In this document: in pieces, positions 1 to 7,936 of the stretch
Position numbering within the stretch: the first letter of the stretch is position 1
How the letters are laid out: every line of letters starts with the position of its first letter
From: Fimbriimonas planktonicus
Lineage (GTDB): Bacteria > Armatimonadota > Fimbriimonadia > Fimbriimonadales > Fimbriimonadaceae
Reading direction: 5' to 3'
Assembly (NCBI GenBank): GCA_965234685.1
Contig: OZ248539.1
Span: 620,001-684,000 of the forward strand
DNA length: 64,000 bases
The notes under the pieces: model-generated
What the model was told of the DNA's origin: nothing
Seen by the model: only the letters and a program-made list of their open reading frames with translations
Database searches by the model: none
Made by a program: the position numbers and the translations under genes

Positions 1-51
1 CTCGGCGTTGGCGTGCTCGCCATGTTCCGACGACGAAAGCAGTCTGCCTAA
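1..51 (+). CDS. C-terminal tail of a probable PEP-CTERM-type surface protein (partial)
   Basis: Only the last 16 residues are in the window (LGVGVLAMFRRRKQSA, then TAA). A short hydrophobic stretch followed by an arginine cluster at the extreme C terminus is the layout of PEP-CTERM and related sorting signals, in which the tail holds an exported protein in the membrane until an exosortase-type enzyme cuts it. The PEP motif itself would lie upstream, outside the window, so the family is inferred from the tail only. It is followed by a hairpin that could end transcription. Confidence 0.5.
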   Translation, partial: LGVGVLAMFRRRKQSA

Positions 52-63
52 GACCTAAACATG

Positions 64-93
64 AAAAGGCCAGGTTGAGCAATCAACCTGGCC
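64..93 (-). terminator. Probable bidirectional intrinsic terminator
   Basis: An 11-bp perfect inverted repeat (68-78 with 83-93, loop of 4) lies between the end of the PEP-CTERM-like gene and the stop of the convergent HPt gene. Read on the minus strand the hairpin is followed by TTTT, so it best serves the HPt gene; on the plus strand the tail is only weakly T-rich. Confidence 0.7.
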
Positions 94-116
94 CAATGTA
101 TTTGTCCGACTGATTT

Positions 117-491
117 TTAGCGGCTTGCGGAGCCACGGCGAGAAGTGCGAAGCACGCCGACGGTGATTCCAAGTTCGGTCCGCAGGTCCTCAGGCGAGAA
201 TGGTTCGGTACTTGCTCGGTCTGTTTTGCTCCACGTTTCCACGGTCTCACAGACCATGCCAAGACGCGTCATTCCAAGGGCACGGCAACAACCCTTCAGC
301 GAGTGAGCGGCCCGGTGCGCGTCGTTCCACCGGTCTTCTCGAACGGCAAGTTCGTAATCCGTGATTAGGTTTGGCGCTGTACTCATAAAGACTTCGATGA
401 GCTGCTGCTCAAAATCGGCGTCGCCCATGGATGATTCGCTGAGCATGCCCAAGTCCAGGACTTCGTATGATTCCAGTTCCGATTTGTCCAT
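117..491 (-). CDS. HPt-domain phosphotransfer protein
   Basis: A 124-residue protein that is essentially one histidine phosphotransfer (HPt) domain. The signature AHRAAHSLKGCCRALGM places the phospho-accepting histidine at about residue 63. Such proteins shuttle phosphate between a hybrid histidine kinase and a response regulator in the cytoplasm. The start at 491 (MDKSELE) is chosen because the extra 29 residues in front of it read as non-coding and the HPt fold begins soon after. No kinase or receiver gene is adjacent, so the partner is unknown. The gene is convergent with the truncated gene to its left, and a hairpin separates them. Confidence 0.85.
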   Translation of the reverse strand: MDKSELESYEVLDLGMLSESSMGDADFEQQLIEVFMSTAPNLITDYELAVREDRWNDAHRAAHSLKGCCRALGMTRLGMVCETVETWSKTDRASTEPFSPEDLRTELGITVGVLRTSRRGSASR

Positions 492-615
492 TAAGTTTTC
501 CCAGGCGGGTTTCGAAGATACCGTTAATCTTGCGCGGCAACGGTTATGATCGGACGTAGGCGGGACGTTTCGCACCACTTTCTGCGCGAATGACCAAACC
601 TTAACCTGTCAGAAT

Positions 616-2121
616 GTGCGGGTGAGTAGCAACCTTGGGATTCCTTCCCGCGCCGATAACTTTAGCGAGTGGTACAACGAGCTGGTCCAAAAGGCCGATC
701 TCGCCGACTATTCAGCCGTTCGAGGCTGCATGGTCATCAAGCCGCACGGTTATGCGCTTTGGGAAAATATGCAGCGCGCCCTGGACGATATGTTCAAGGC
801 CACCGGACACCAGAACGCCTATTTCCCGCTATTCATTCCGAAGTCATTTTTTGAAAAGGAAGCCGAGCACGTCGACGGCTTTGCAAAAGAGTGCGCGGTT
901 GTCACGCACCATCGCCTCAAGGCGAATCCAAACGGCCCGGGCCTGATTCCTGACCCTGATGCGGTCCTTGAAGAGCCTCTGATCGTGCGGCCTACGAGTG
1001 AGACGATCATTTGGAACAGCTACAGCAAGTGGATTCAGAGCTACCGTGACCTGCCGATTTTGATCAACCAGTGGGCAAACGTCGTGCGTTGGGAAATGCG
1101 CACGCGCATGTTCCTCCGAACTACCGAGTTCCTTTGGCAAGAAGGCCACACCGCGCACGCCACCTACGATGAGGCAGAAGAGGAATCCAAGACGATCTTG
1201 GAGTGCTATCGCAGCTTTGCCGAGGATTGGATGGCGGTTCCGGTGCTAGTGGGACTCAAGTCGGAAGGCGAGAAGTTTAAGGGCGCGGACCACACCTATT
1301 GCATCGAAGCGCTGACTCAGGACGGAAAAGCGATCCAGGCCGGAACCTCGCACCACCTTGGCCAGAACTTCGCCAAGGCGTTCGACTGTAAATTCCAGTC
1401 GGCGGAAGGGAAGTTGGAGTACGTCTACGCGACCTCTTGGGGTGTTTCGACCCGCTTGATCGGAACGCTGATCATGGCGCACTCCGACGACAAGGGCTTC
1501 GTTTGCCCTCCTCGCATCGCGCCTATCCAGGTTGTCATCGTTCCGATGGGCAAGGATGCCGAAACGCGCGAGCGCACGATCGGGGTTTCTCGCTCCATCG
1601 CTGAGTCGCTACGGGCCAAAGGTCTTCGCGTGAAGATCGACGAGCGGGACAAGGAATCGCCCGGCGCGAAGTACAACCACTGGGAGCTTCGTGGCGTACC
1701 GGTGCGAATCGAAGTCGGTCCACGCGATCTGGATGCGGGTTCGGTAGTTCTTGCCCGACGAGACACTGGCGAGAAGGCGACCGTTTTGCTGGACGGCGTT
1801 CTTGCTTCCGTCGAGGCGAGCCTTGACGCCGCACAGAAGGACATCTATCAGAAGGCACTAGCCTTCCGAGAGGCCAATACTCGGCGCGTGGACACTTGGG
1901 CAGAGTTCCAAGAGATCTTCTCTGGCGAAGGCGGCGCAGGGTTCGTCGTCGCGCACTGGGATGGCACGCAAGAAACGGAAGACGCGATTTCGGATGCAAC
2001 CAAAGCCACCATTCGCTGCATCCCGCTAGTACCACTACACCCTTCGGACGAAGAGCCCGGCGTTTGCGTCTTCAGCGGCAAGCCCTCGGCCCGCCGCGTC
2101 GTGTTTGCGCGGGCTTACTGA
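616..2121 (+). CDS. proS: Prolyl-tRNA synthetase, archaeal/eukaryote-like short type
   Basis: Charges tRNA-Pro with proline in the cytoplasm. The 501-residue length, the absence of an editing insertion and the C-terminal end CVFSGKPSARRVVFARAY identify the short ProS class (type 3) rather than the long E. coli type. Class II motifs are visible: motif 2 as VVRWEMRTRMFLRTTEF with WQEGHTAHAT after it, and a GTSHHLGQNFAKAF segment in the active site. The start is a GTG at 616 with no clear Shine-Dalgarno; another in-frame GTG lies two codons on. A decayed copy of this 3' end is found about 1 kb downstream, before hisS. Confidence 0.95.
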   Translation: MRVSSNLGIPSRADNFSEWYNELVQKADLADYSAVRGCMVIKPHGYALWENMQRALDDMFKATGHQNAYFPLFIPKSFFEKEAEHVDGFAKECAVVTHHRLKANPNGPGLIPDPDAVLEEPLIVRPTSETIIWNSYSKWIQSYRDLPILINQWANVVRWEMRTRMFLRTTEFLWQEGHTAHATYDEAEEESKTILECYRSFAEDWMAVPVLVGLKSEGEKFKGADHTYCIEALTQDGKAIQAGTSHHLGQNFAKAFDCKFQSAEGKLEYVYATSWGVSTRLIGTLIMAHSDDKGFVCPPRIAPIQVVIVPMGKDAETRERTIGVSRSIAESLRAKGLRVKIDERDKESPGAKYNHWELRGVPVRIEVGPRDLDAGSVVLARRDTGEKATVLLDGVLASVEASLDAAQKDIYQKALAFREANTRRVDTWAEFQEIFSGEGGAGFVVAHWDGTQETEDAISDATKATIRCIPLVPLHPSDEEPGVCVFSGKPSARRVVFARAY

Positions 2122-2160
2122 GGCGTTCAGTTAGCCCGCGACGAAGGGTTGGATGGCGGC

Positions 2161-2976
2161 CTAGCCGCCACTTGACTCAAGCCATTCCATAACGCGTTCG
2201 CGTGCCGCGCTAATAAAATCTAAGGTGCGAGCATGATTCGTAGTACGAGCGGAATCTAGCAATTTTAGAGCGGTTTTGGGATCGGACGTCTTCGTACGTG
2301 CGAGGAAGCCGACATAATTCGCCGTCGTGTACGGATCTCCGGGAGCAAGTTCGCTTGCCCAGCGCGCAAAGCGCATTCGACGTTCGTTACCGTGGACGTT
2401 CGTGCTCAGCAATATGAGAGAGTTATAGAGCATTTCATCCTTGGTTGACTTGAGTTTGGGGTACTCAAATTCTTCAGCCATCGATCTAGCCAGATACTCC
2501 TTTTGATCTGGGAAGTCTTTTCCGCTGAGGAGCGCGGCAAGGCTAGCCATATAAACTTCATACGAGGCCGCACCTTTTCGTCTTTCGAGCGTCTCAAAAG
2601 CCTTCTGAGGTTTGCCCGTGAAAATGTAGGCTTCTGCGAGTTTATCTCTGTTGGCGGGTACATCATCGCCAACATTTCGCGCAATCAAGTACCGTTCGAT
2701 TTCGGTGATGACCCGTTCAAAAAGGCCGTATTTCATCCATGAATCCAAGTTGACCAAGTATCCAGCATCCCGAGGATCCTGCTTTACTTTTGCCGTGAGG
2801 TTCCACATTTCTTCTTGGTTTCTTGCATAAACGGTTGGGGGTTCGTACGGCGTGAGGATAGGGTCCTTGAACATGTTGCTTGGAAACCGCAGGTTTCCGA
2901 CGTCTGGATTCTGAGGCATTGCGAAGGCAAACCCGAACATTGCTATGCAACTCAGGATGTAAGGGACTTTATTCAT
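2161..2976 (-). CDS. Exported TPR-like protein of unknown function
   Basis: A 271-residue protein with an N-terminal signal peptide (MNKVPYILSCIAMFGFAFA, likely cut after AFA), then a helical body with degenerate tetratricopeptide spacing: AEAYIFTGKPQKAFETLE near residues 113-130 and ARWASELAPGDPYTTANYVG near 205-225. TPR proteins act as protein-protein scaffolds, here probably outside the cytoplasmic membrane. I do not recognise a specific family. It lies between proS and hisS on the opposite strand, convergent with proS. Its insertion between proS and a proS relic suggests the locus was rearranged. Confidence 0.6.
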   Translation of the reverse strand: MNKVPYILSCIAMFGFAFAMPQNPDVGNLRFPSNMFKDPILTPYEPPTVYARNQEEMWNLTAKVKQDPRDAGYLVNLDSWMKYGLFERVITEIERYLIARNVGDDVPANRDKLAEAYIFTGKPQKAFETLERRKGAASYEVYMASLAALLSGKDFPDQKEYLARSMAEEFEYPKLKSTKDEMLYNSLILLSTNVHGNERRMRFARWASELAPGDPYTTANYVGFLARTKTSDPKTALKLLDSARTTNHARTLDFISAARERVMEWLESSGG

Positions 2977-3040
2977 GTTGTTATCTTAACCTCCGAAGAC
3001 TCGCGTAGTCGAAACTGAGAGCGGAGGCAACTTCACCGAG

Positions 3041-3157
3041 GTCTATTGCCAGTCCCTTAATCGCGCTGGTGCCGCTTCAACCATCCGACGAATAGCCAGG
3101 GTCTGCGTTTTCAGCGGCAGTCTTTCAGCGCGGCGAGTCCCTTTTTGCTCGAGCTAA
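3041..3157 (+). pseudogene. Decayed 3' end of a second proS copy
   Basis: Translating this stretch gives PLIALVPLQPSDE, then a TAG, and after a frame shift VCVFSGSLSARRVPF. The intact proS at 616 ends CIPLVPLHPSDEEPGVCVFSGKPSARRVVFARAY (quoted here as successive short motifs), so the order and spacing match closely, and nucleotide identity is obvious across the block GACGAA.AGCC to TTCAGCGGCA. It has an in-frame stop, a frame shift and no start, so it cannot be a gene. It lies directly in front of hisS. Confidence 0.75.
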
Positions 3158-3216
3158 CGGAGTTGAGCGGACGGGAAGGCGAGTTGTGCCAGGCCGTCCA
3201 CGAACATAATGAACAG

Positions 3217-4467
3217 ATGAAGTTTCAAGCCCAACGAGGGACGGAGGATGTATTACCGGCACAGGCAGGGAAGTGGCGGCACGTTGAATCGGCTTGGTTG
3301 GAACTGACTCATCTCTACGGCTACGGCGAAATTCGCACGCCGACCTTTGAGGACACGCAGCTTTTTATTCGCACTTCGGGCGAGACGAGCGACATCGTTA
3401 GCAAGGAGATGTACACCTTCCGCGACCAGGGCGACCGGAGCATCACCTTGAAGCCTGAAGGCACCGCCCCGGCGATGCGGGCGGTGGTGGAGCACAGCCT
3501 TTGCCCACCTGGAACGGTGCTCCGGTTGGCTTACGTCACCCCGTTCTTCCGCTACGGGCGACCTCAGAAGGGACGACTTCGCGAAGCGCATCAGCTTGGA
3601 CTTGAGCTTGTCGGGGCAAATTCGGCCCACGCTGATGCCGAGGTTTTGGAAGTTGTTTCTCGTTTCTTCGGAAAGATTGGCATCCCAGATTCCGTCATTC
3701 TGCTCAACTCCATTGGCCGAACCGAGTGCCGAGAGCGATACCGCGCCGCCATTCTTGAGCACATCGCTCCTTGGCTCGCGGAGCAAACGACGGAGGAGCA
3801 AGAAAAGGCTCAAAAGAACCCAATGCGGTTGCTGGATTCGAAGGACGAGAAGGTTCAGGCCGTCCTGTCCGGGCTCGCGCCGGTGACCGACTTCTTGGAG
3901 GACGACTCGAAGCAGCGTTTCGAGACCATTCAAGAGTTGCTGACCGAGGCGGGAGTGAAGTATCGCCTCGCGCCAGAAATCGTGCGCGGGCTCGACTATT
4001 ACACCGAGACCGTCTTCGAAGTTCAAAGCGACAAACTTGGGTCACAGAGCAGCCTTTGCGGTGGCGGAAGGTATGACAATCTCATCAGAGAGATTGGTGG
4101 CGCGGCGACTCCGAGCGTCGGCGTTGGCATTGGCGTAGAACGGGTCTTGCTGGCTTTAGAAGCTTACGAAGTTGCGATCCCAGATCCAATGCCCCTTGCG
4201 TTCGTGGTCAGTGCGGGACAAACTGCTGCCGCGAGAAACCTTGCTCGCGAGCTTCGCGACAATGGCATTGCGACGGATTGGGATGTCGAAGCTCGCACGA
4301 TGAAATCGCAAATGCGGCAGGCCGATAAGAGCGGCGCTCGGTTCGCGCTGGTCATTGGCGACACGGAGGTGCAGGAGTCCGCGGTGCAGGTCAAGGAACT
4401 TGCGAAGTCCGAGCAGTTCTTGCTCCCGCGCGCCGAGGTGGTTAAGTGGTTGCAAGAGCGGGCATAG
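3217..4467 (+). CDS. hisS: Histidyl-tRNA synthetase
   Basis: Charges tRNA-His. Of 416 residues, normal for bacterial HisS. The N terminus MKFQAQRGTEDVLP carries the conserved RGT.D motif; motif 2 is FFRYGRPQKGRLREAHQLG; the histidine-specific loops are seen as LAPEIVRGLDYYTETVFEV and GGGRYDNLI; motif 3 is GVGIGVERVLLAL. The anticodon-binding domain follows from about residue 320. The start at 3217 is preferred over an in-frame start 24 codons upstream because that extension runs into the proS relic and family homology begins here. Its stop overlaps the next gene by 22 bases, so the two are probably co-translated. Confidence 0.95.
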   Translation: MKFQAQRGTEDVLPAQAGKWRHVESAWLELTHLYGYGEIRTPTFEDTQLFIRTSGETSDIVSKEMYTFRDQGDRSITLKPEGTAPAMRAVVEHSLCPPGTVLRLAYVTPFFRYGRPQKGRLREAHQLGLELVGANSAHADAEVLEVVSRFFGKIGIPDSVILLNSIGRTECRERYRAAILEHIAPWLAEQTTEEQEKAQKNPMRLLDSKDEKVQAVLSGLAPVTDFLEDDSKQRFETIQELLTEAGVKYRLAPEIVRGLDYYTETVFEVQSDKLGSQSSLCGGGRYDNLIREIGGAATPSVGVGIGVERVLLALEAYEVAIPDPMPLAFVVSAGQTAAARNLARELRDNGIATDWDVEARTMKSQMRQADKSGARFALVIGDTEVQESAVQVKELAKSEQFLLPRAEVVKWLQERA

Positions 4468-5321
4468 CCTTCTGTTTTCTCATCGGTGTGGCTCATGCCC
4501 AGGCTCCGGATGTTCGCGTCAAAGTTGACCTAATAGGTTCTCTGCGCTACGAGCGCGGAGGTTCCTCATTTCTTCGTGGCTACGACATCTACGGTCGACC
4601 GGGCACGATTGGGTTGACGCTGTTTCTAGAATCCGGTCTGCGCGCCTTCGCATCGCAGCGGATTCAGCGCCCAGATTTCGGCACGGACCGGGAAGTCATC
4701 GACGAGATTTACGTTGAAGACGAGGGTCTGTGGCGCGTCGGGAAGCAGTACTTGCCGTTCGGTTACCGAAGCACCATGGCTGAGAGCGCAGTAGCGGTCC
4801 GAGGCGACACGAACCTGATCTTTGAGGGGCTTCCGATCGCGATTGCCTTTGCCGATGCTGGACGTGGCCGGGCGAGTGGCTTTGCGGGACGGATTGGCTC
4901 CAGCCAGTTGAACGCTTCGGTCATGGTCGGTCAAAACTTTGGTGGGGCAGCGTCTTCGCTCGGAATTTTGCGACGGCCCGAACTCGCGCCGGGGAACGGT
5001 CGGGGATTTGGCCTGATCTACGGTGGAGAATCGATCAACCGGATTGGTCAATACACCCTAAAGTTGGAAGGGGTGGTGCTAACGAGGGGCGAAACCGAAC
5101 TGGACGAGGGCCAAACGATTTGGGATCTAAGCCTGGCTCGTCGACTCAATCGGGTAGATCGAGCAGAGATTGGATTCACCCGTGGCGTTCAATCGGGGCT
5201 GGAACTTGTCCGTTTTGGGGCAACCTTTCGGGTTGATGACCGTACAACATTAGAACCCGTCGTTCGATTACGTCGTGGCACCTATTACGACATCGCGTTC
5301 CAAGTTCGATTTAGGTTCTAG
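4446..5321 (+). CDS. Probable outer-membrane beta-barrel protein
   Basis: A 291-residue exported protein. Residues 1-19 form a signal peptide ending AHAQA. The rest alternates hydrophobic and polar residues in short strands and ends in RFRF, a terminal phenylalanine of the kind recognised by the BAM machinery, so an outer-membrane barrel is likely. A stretch with VGKQYLPFGYRSTMAES resembles porin-like proteins that report ELGKQYxPFG motifs, but no specific substrate can be assigned. Translation starts at a GTG inside the end of hisS. Two envelope-type genes follow within a few bases, suggesting one transcript. Confidence 0.6.
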   Translation: MVARAGIAFCFLIGVAHAQAPDVRVKVDLIGSLRYERGGSSFLRGYDIYGRPGTIGLTLFLESGLRAFASQRIQRPDFGTDREVIDEIYVEDEGLWRVGKQYLPFGYRSTMAESAVAVRGDTNLIFEGLPIAIAFADAGRGRASGFAGRIGSSQLNASVMVGQNFGGAASSLGILRRPELAPGNGRGFGLIYGGESINRIGQYTLKLEGVVLTRGETELDEGQTIWDLSLARRLNRVDRAEIGFTRGVQSGLELVRFGATFRVDDRTTLEPVVRLRRGTYYDIAFQVRFRF

Positions 5322-5324
5322 AAA

Positions 5325-5975
5325 ATGAGTGTATTAGTTGTTCTGCTCCTAGTTTTGATGATCGTTATTGGTGGCGTTTTTCTGGCCTCTATCACCAGCA
5401 AGAAGACCGGAATCCAAGAAGATGATCGCGAGGGATTGAACCCAGACAGCCGTTCGCTGTATTCGAAATCGCGCCAGTTGAAGCAGGAAATCGAGAAGCT
5501 GGCGGCCGCGGCACCCAAGGGCTCGCCGACCTATTTTGTTGGCCGGGAAGCGGTTGTCGAGGCCGGTCGGGTGGTCTCGCAGTTGAAGGACACGCTGCTG
5601 GTTCGACAAAAGCTGAAGAAACTCGCGTTCGAAGCCAGCGCGGTAGACATCGAGATTGAAAAGCTCCAGTCACAGGCCAATCAGGCCGAGTCGGAAGGGG
5701 AGCGAAGCTCGTTTCTCAGCGCGGTCGAGGCAAAGCAGGCCGAGCGTGCGCACTACGATGAGATCACCACGCTTGTCGCCACGTTGGACGCGGACATTCG
5801 AAAGGCCGAGGCCGGACTCAGCGAAATGCGTGCGCGGCTCGCGGTAGGGGTTGGCCGAGATAGCACCGCTGGCATGGACACGGAGTCGCTGCGCGAATCG
5901 CTGGCCCAACTCAAGGGCCTAAGCCTGAGCGTCGATGACGCCCAAGCCCTTATGAGCGAAAGGGTGGCATTATAA
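5325..5975 (+). CDS. Membrane-anchored coiled-coil protein, unknown function
   Basis: A 216-residue protein with one strongly hydrophobic N-terminal helix (VLVVLLLVLMIVIGGVFLA) followed by a long charged helical region rich in Glu, Lys, Ala and Leu with heptad-like spacing (about residues 45-175). This suggests a membrane anchor carrying a coiled coil in the cytoplasm or periplasm. No family is recognised. It begins 3 bases after the beta-barrel gene and ends 4 bases before the J-like gene, so the three almost certainly share a transcript and may share a role in the envelope. Confidence 0.55.
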   Translation: MSVLVVLLLVLMIVIGGVFLASITSKKTGIQEDDREGLNPDSRSLYSKSRQLKQEIEKLAAAAPKGSPTYFVGREAVVEAGRVVSQLKDTLLVRQKLKKLAFEASAVDIEIEKLQSQANQAESEGERSSFLSAVEAKQAERAHYDEITTLVATLDADIRKAEAGLSEMRARLAVGVGRDSTAGMDTESLRESLAQLKGLSLSVDDAQALMSERVAL

Positions 5976-5979
5976 AAGC

Positions 5980-6369
5980 ATGAGCGAGGCGAAGCGGGCC
6001 TACGATATGTTGCGTGGATACGTGAATCGCGAATGGGAGCGAATCACGGGCGTCGATGATTCGGCCCAGCGCGAGCTGGACGAACCGGTTTACACGACGA
6101 CCACGAGAATCGAGACATCGGCAACGATGAAGGATCCAGACGGTCGGGCGAGGGGCATCCTTGGCGTTTCCGGTACGGCGGATTTCGAGGCGATCAAAGC
6201 GGCTTACGATCGACTGAACTTGCGCAGCGACCCCGGCAATTTCCCAGATGGTTCGGTAGAAGCGCGTCATGCGGCGGAAATCAACCAAAAGGTGCAGTGG
6301 GCCTACCGTCATTTGACGGAGAAGATGGACTCGACCGAGCGCCGTTTCCGTTCGCTCGAGATTGATTAG
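5980..6369 (+). CDS. Small protein with a degenerate J-domain-like segment
   Basis: A 129-residue protein. Residues about 59-115 (ILGVSGTADFEAIKAAYDRL, then a loop, then NQKVQWAYRHLTE) have the order of a DnaJ J-domain: the YxxLGV-like opening, helix II with AYDRL, and the NxAYxxL-type helix III. The HPD tripeptide that stimulates DnaK is absent: the loop reads LRSDPGN. The protein is therefore unlikely to be a classical co-chaperone, and could use the fold for binding only. It ends the hisS-barrel-coil transcript and its stop overlaps the end of convergent mutY by 4 bases. Confidence 0.55.
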   Translation: MSEAKRAYDMLRGYVNREWERITGVDDSAQRELDEPVYTTTTRIETSATMKDPDGRARGILGVSGTADFEAIKAAYDRLNLRSDPGNFPDGSVEARHAAEINQKVQWAYRHLTEKMDSTERRFRSLEID

Positions 6370-7376
6370 AGCCTTTTAGCAAGTTCCAGTCCCTTTCTGT
6401 GCGGGGCAGGAATGGCGGCTGCATTTAGCTCATCCGAGTTGAGCCAGGTGTAGTTGTCGGGGGCGTTTTCAACGATAACACAGGCAACTTGTAGAGTTAT
6501 TCGATGGTGGGTCACGCTGTGCTTGAAGGTGCCCGCTAGCTTTGGCCAAGCCGGATCGAACGGATTTTCCGTAAGGTCGTGCGAATGCGTGCGCGGAAAG
6601 CTGACCATGCCCTCCCACCATTCGCCTTGCGGCACTCGCTCCGTGGCAATTTTGTCCCCGCATCGCGCGATCCAAAGCGTTTGTTGCAGTTGAACGGTGG
6701 CCGTCCGCTTGGCCGGAGTTGGAAAGTTGTCCGGCTTTCCGATGGCGAACGCGGCGCAGCGATTCTTGAGCGGGCAGGTTGGGCACTGCGGGTTCTTTGG
6801 CGTGCATACGGTCGCGCCAAGCTCCATCAGGGCCTGATTCCAATCGCCAGGGCGTTGGTGGTCAAGATTCAGGTTGGCCCATTTCCAGGCGTTTTGGGTG
6901 AGCTTGGGCGGTTCCGTCGGGTCGGCCGTAAGTCGAGAGTAAACGCGCTCGACATTGCCATCGACGAGGGCGGCGGGTTGGTTCTGGGCGATGCTCGCGA
7001 TGGCGCCGGCGGTGTAGGGTCCGATGCCGGGGACTTCTTGCCAGCCCGCCGCGTCGGTCGGGAGACCATTGGCAGTTACGTACTGGGCACCGGCTAGTAG
7101 GTTTCGACCACGGCGATAGTAACCCAGCCCTTGCCAGAACTGGAGGACATCATCTTCGCTTGCGTTGGCCAGGTCGGCGATAGTTGGGAACCGCGCCATC
7201 CAGCGTTCAAAGTAGGGAATGACCGTCGCCACTTGGGTTTGTTGCAGCATGATCTCGCTGACCCAGGTTTGGTACGGCTCGGGGTTTTTTCGCCAAGGAA
7301 GATCGCGCGCATGGCGGTCGTACCAGCGGAGCAAAAGTTGGTGCAACTCGTCGCGTTGCGGGTTCGGCGGTCTCAT
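6366..7376 (-). CDS. mutY: A/G-specific adenine DNA glycosylase
   Basis: Removes adenine mispaired with 8-oxoguanine in base-excision repair. The 336-residue protein shows the catalytic Glu in SEIMLQQTQV, the helix-hairpin-helix VPGIGPYTAGAI with the catalytic Asp in ALVDGNVERVYSR, and the iron-sulphur cluster CTPKNPQCPTCPLKNRC (spacing C-x6-C-x2-C-x5-C). A C-terminal NUDIX-like recognition domain follows from about residue 225. It starts with ATG overlapping the previous gene's stop by 4 bases, so it is translationally coupled to the 134-aa protein upstream. Confidence 0.95.
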   Translation of the reverse strand: MRPPNPQRDELHQLLLRWYDRHARDLPWRKNPEPYQTWVSEIMLQQTQVATVIPYFERWMARFPTIADLANASEDDVLQFWQGLGYYRRGRNLLAGAQYVTANGLPTDAAGWQEVPGIGPYTAGAIASIAQNQPAALVDGNVERVYSRLTADPTEPPKLTQNAWKWANLNLDHQRPGDWNQALMELGATVCTPKNPQCPTCPLKNRCAAFAIGKPDNFPTPAKRTATVQLQQTLWIARCGDKIATERVPQGEWWEGMVSFPRTHSHDLTENPFDPAWPKLAGTFKHSVTHHRITLQVACVIVENAPDNYTWLNSDELNAAAIPAPHRKGLELAKRL

Positions 7377-7777
7377 TCGGCGAGGATGAGATTACCGACC
7401 AAGTCGTCGTGACCGACATAGAAGTGCTGGCTTAGGTTGCCGGGTTTCAGCCAAACGAGGGCAGGCGGCACGCCGTCCAACAGAAACGCCGCAACGCTTT
7501 GACCCTCTTGAACCGAAATGAGCTCGCCTTGCGACTTCGTGACCATAAGGTGCAGAAGATCCTCTTCTCCTTCGAACTGATAGCGAAAATCGCCGACTTG
7601 GCCAGAATACTGGTTCGGCTCCGCGCCGATGTTGACCAAAGCGAACTGGTCGGATGGTCGCGCGAGGGCTAAGTCGAGATCAGGAAGTTTGATGACTCGG
7701 TTGATGTTGATGCTTTCGAGCACCAATTTCATCACTTCTTGGCGTCGGGCTTGCTCTTCGGGGGTCGCAGAGATCAT
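7373..7777 (-). CDS. Conserved-looking small protein of unknown function, coupled to mutY
   Basis: A 134-residue soluble protein. The first 25 residues are helical and charged, followed by a region rich in beta-strand residues (QFALVNIGAEPNQYSGQVGD ... LLHLMVTKSQGELISV ... LVWLKPGNLSQHFYVGHDDLVG). No cysteine or catalytic motif stands out and I do not recognise a family. Its stop codon overlaps the mutY start (ATGA), so it is the first gene of a two-gene operon and might be functionally tied to mutY. A tRNA-Ser gene reading the same way lies just upstream. Confidence 0.6.
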   Translation of the reverse strand: MISATPEEQARRQEVMKLVLESININRVIKLPDLDLALARPSDQFALVNIGAEPNQYSGQVGDFRYQFEGEEDLLHLMVTKSQGELISVQEGQSVAAFLLDGVPPALVWLKPGNLSQHFYVGHDDLVGNLILAE

Positions 7778-7822
7778 CAGAACGTACTACGAAGCCTAGG
7801 CTCGTTGGGTCGAAGGGAAAGC

Positions 7823-7910
7823 TGGCGGAGCGGGAGAGATTCGAACTCTCGATACGTTGCCGTATACGCGATTTCCAGTCGCGCTCCTTCGACCACTCGG
7901 ACACCACTCC
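7823..7910 (-). tRNA. tRNA-Ser (anticodon GGA), CCA encoded
   Basis: On the minus strand the sequence folds as a class II tRNA of 88 nt. The acceptor arms are GGAGTGG and CCGCTCC (one G-T pair), with discriminator G and genomic CCA. The T-arm is GAGAG-TTCGAAT-CTCTC and the long variable arm ATACGGCAACGTAT is as expected for serine. The anticodon loop CTGGAAA gives anticodon GGA, reading TCC and TCT. Confidence 0.96.
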
Positions 7911-7936
7911 GCGCCAAAGTTCATTATGACGGATTC

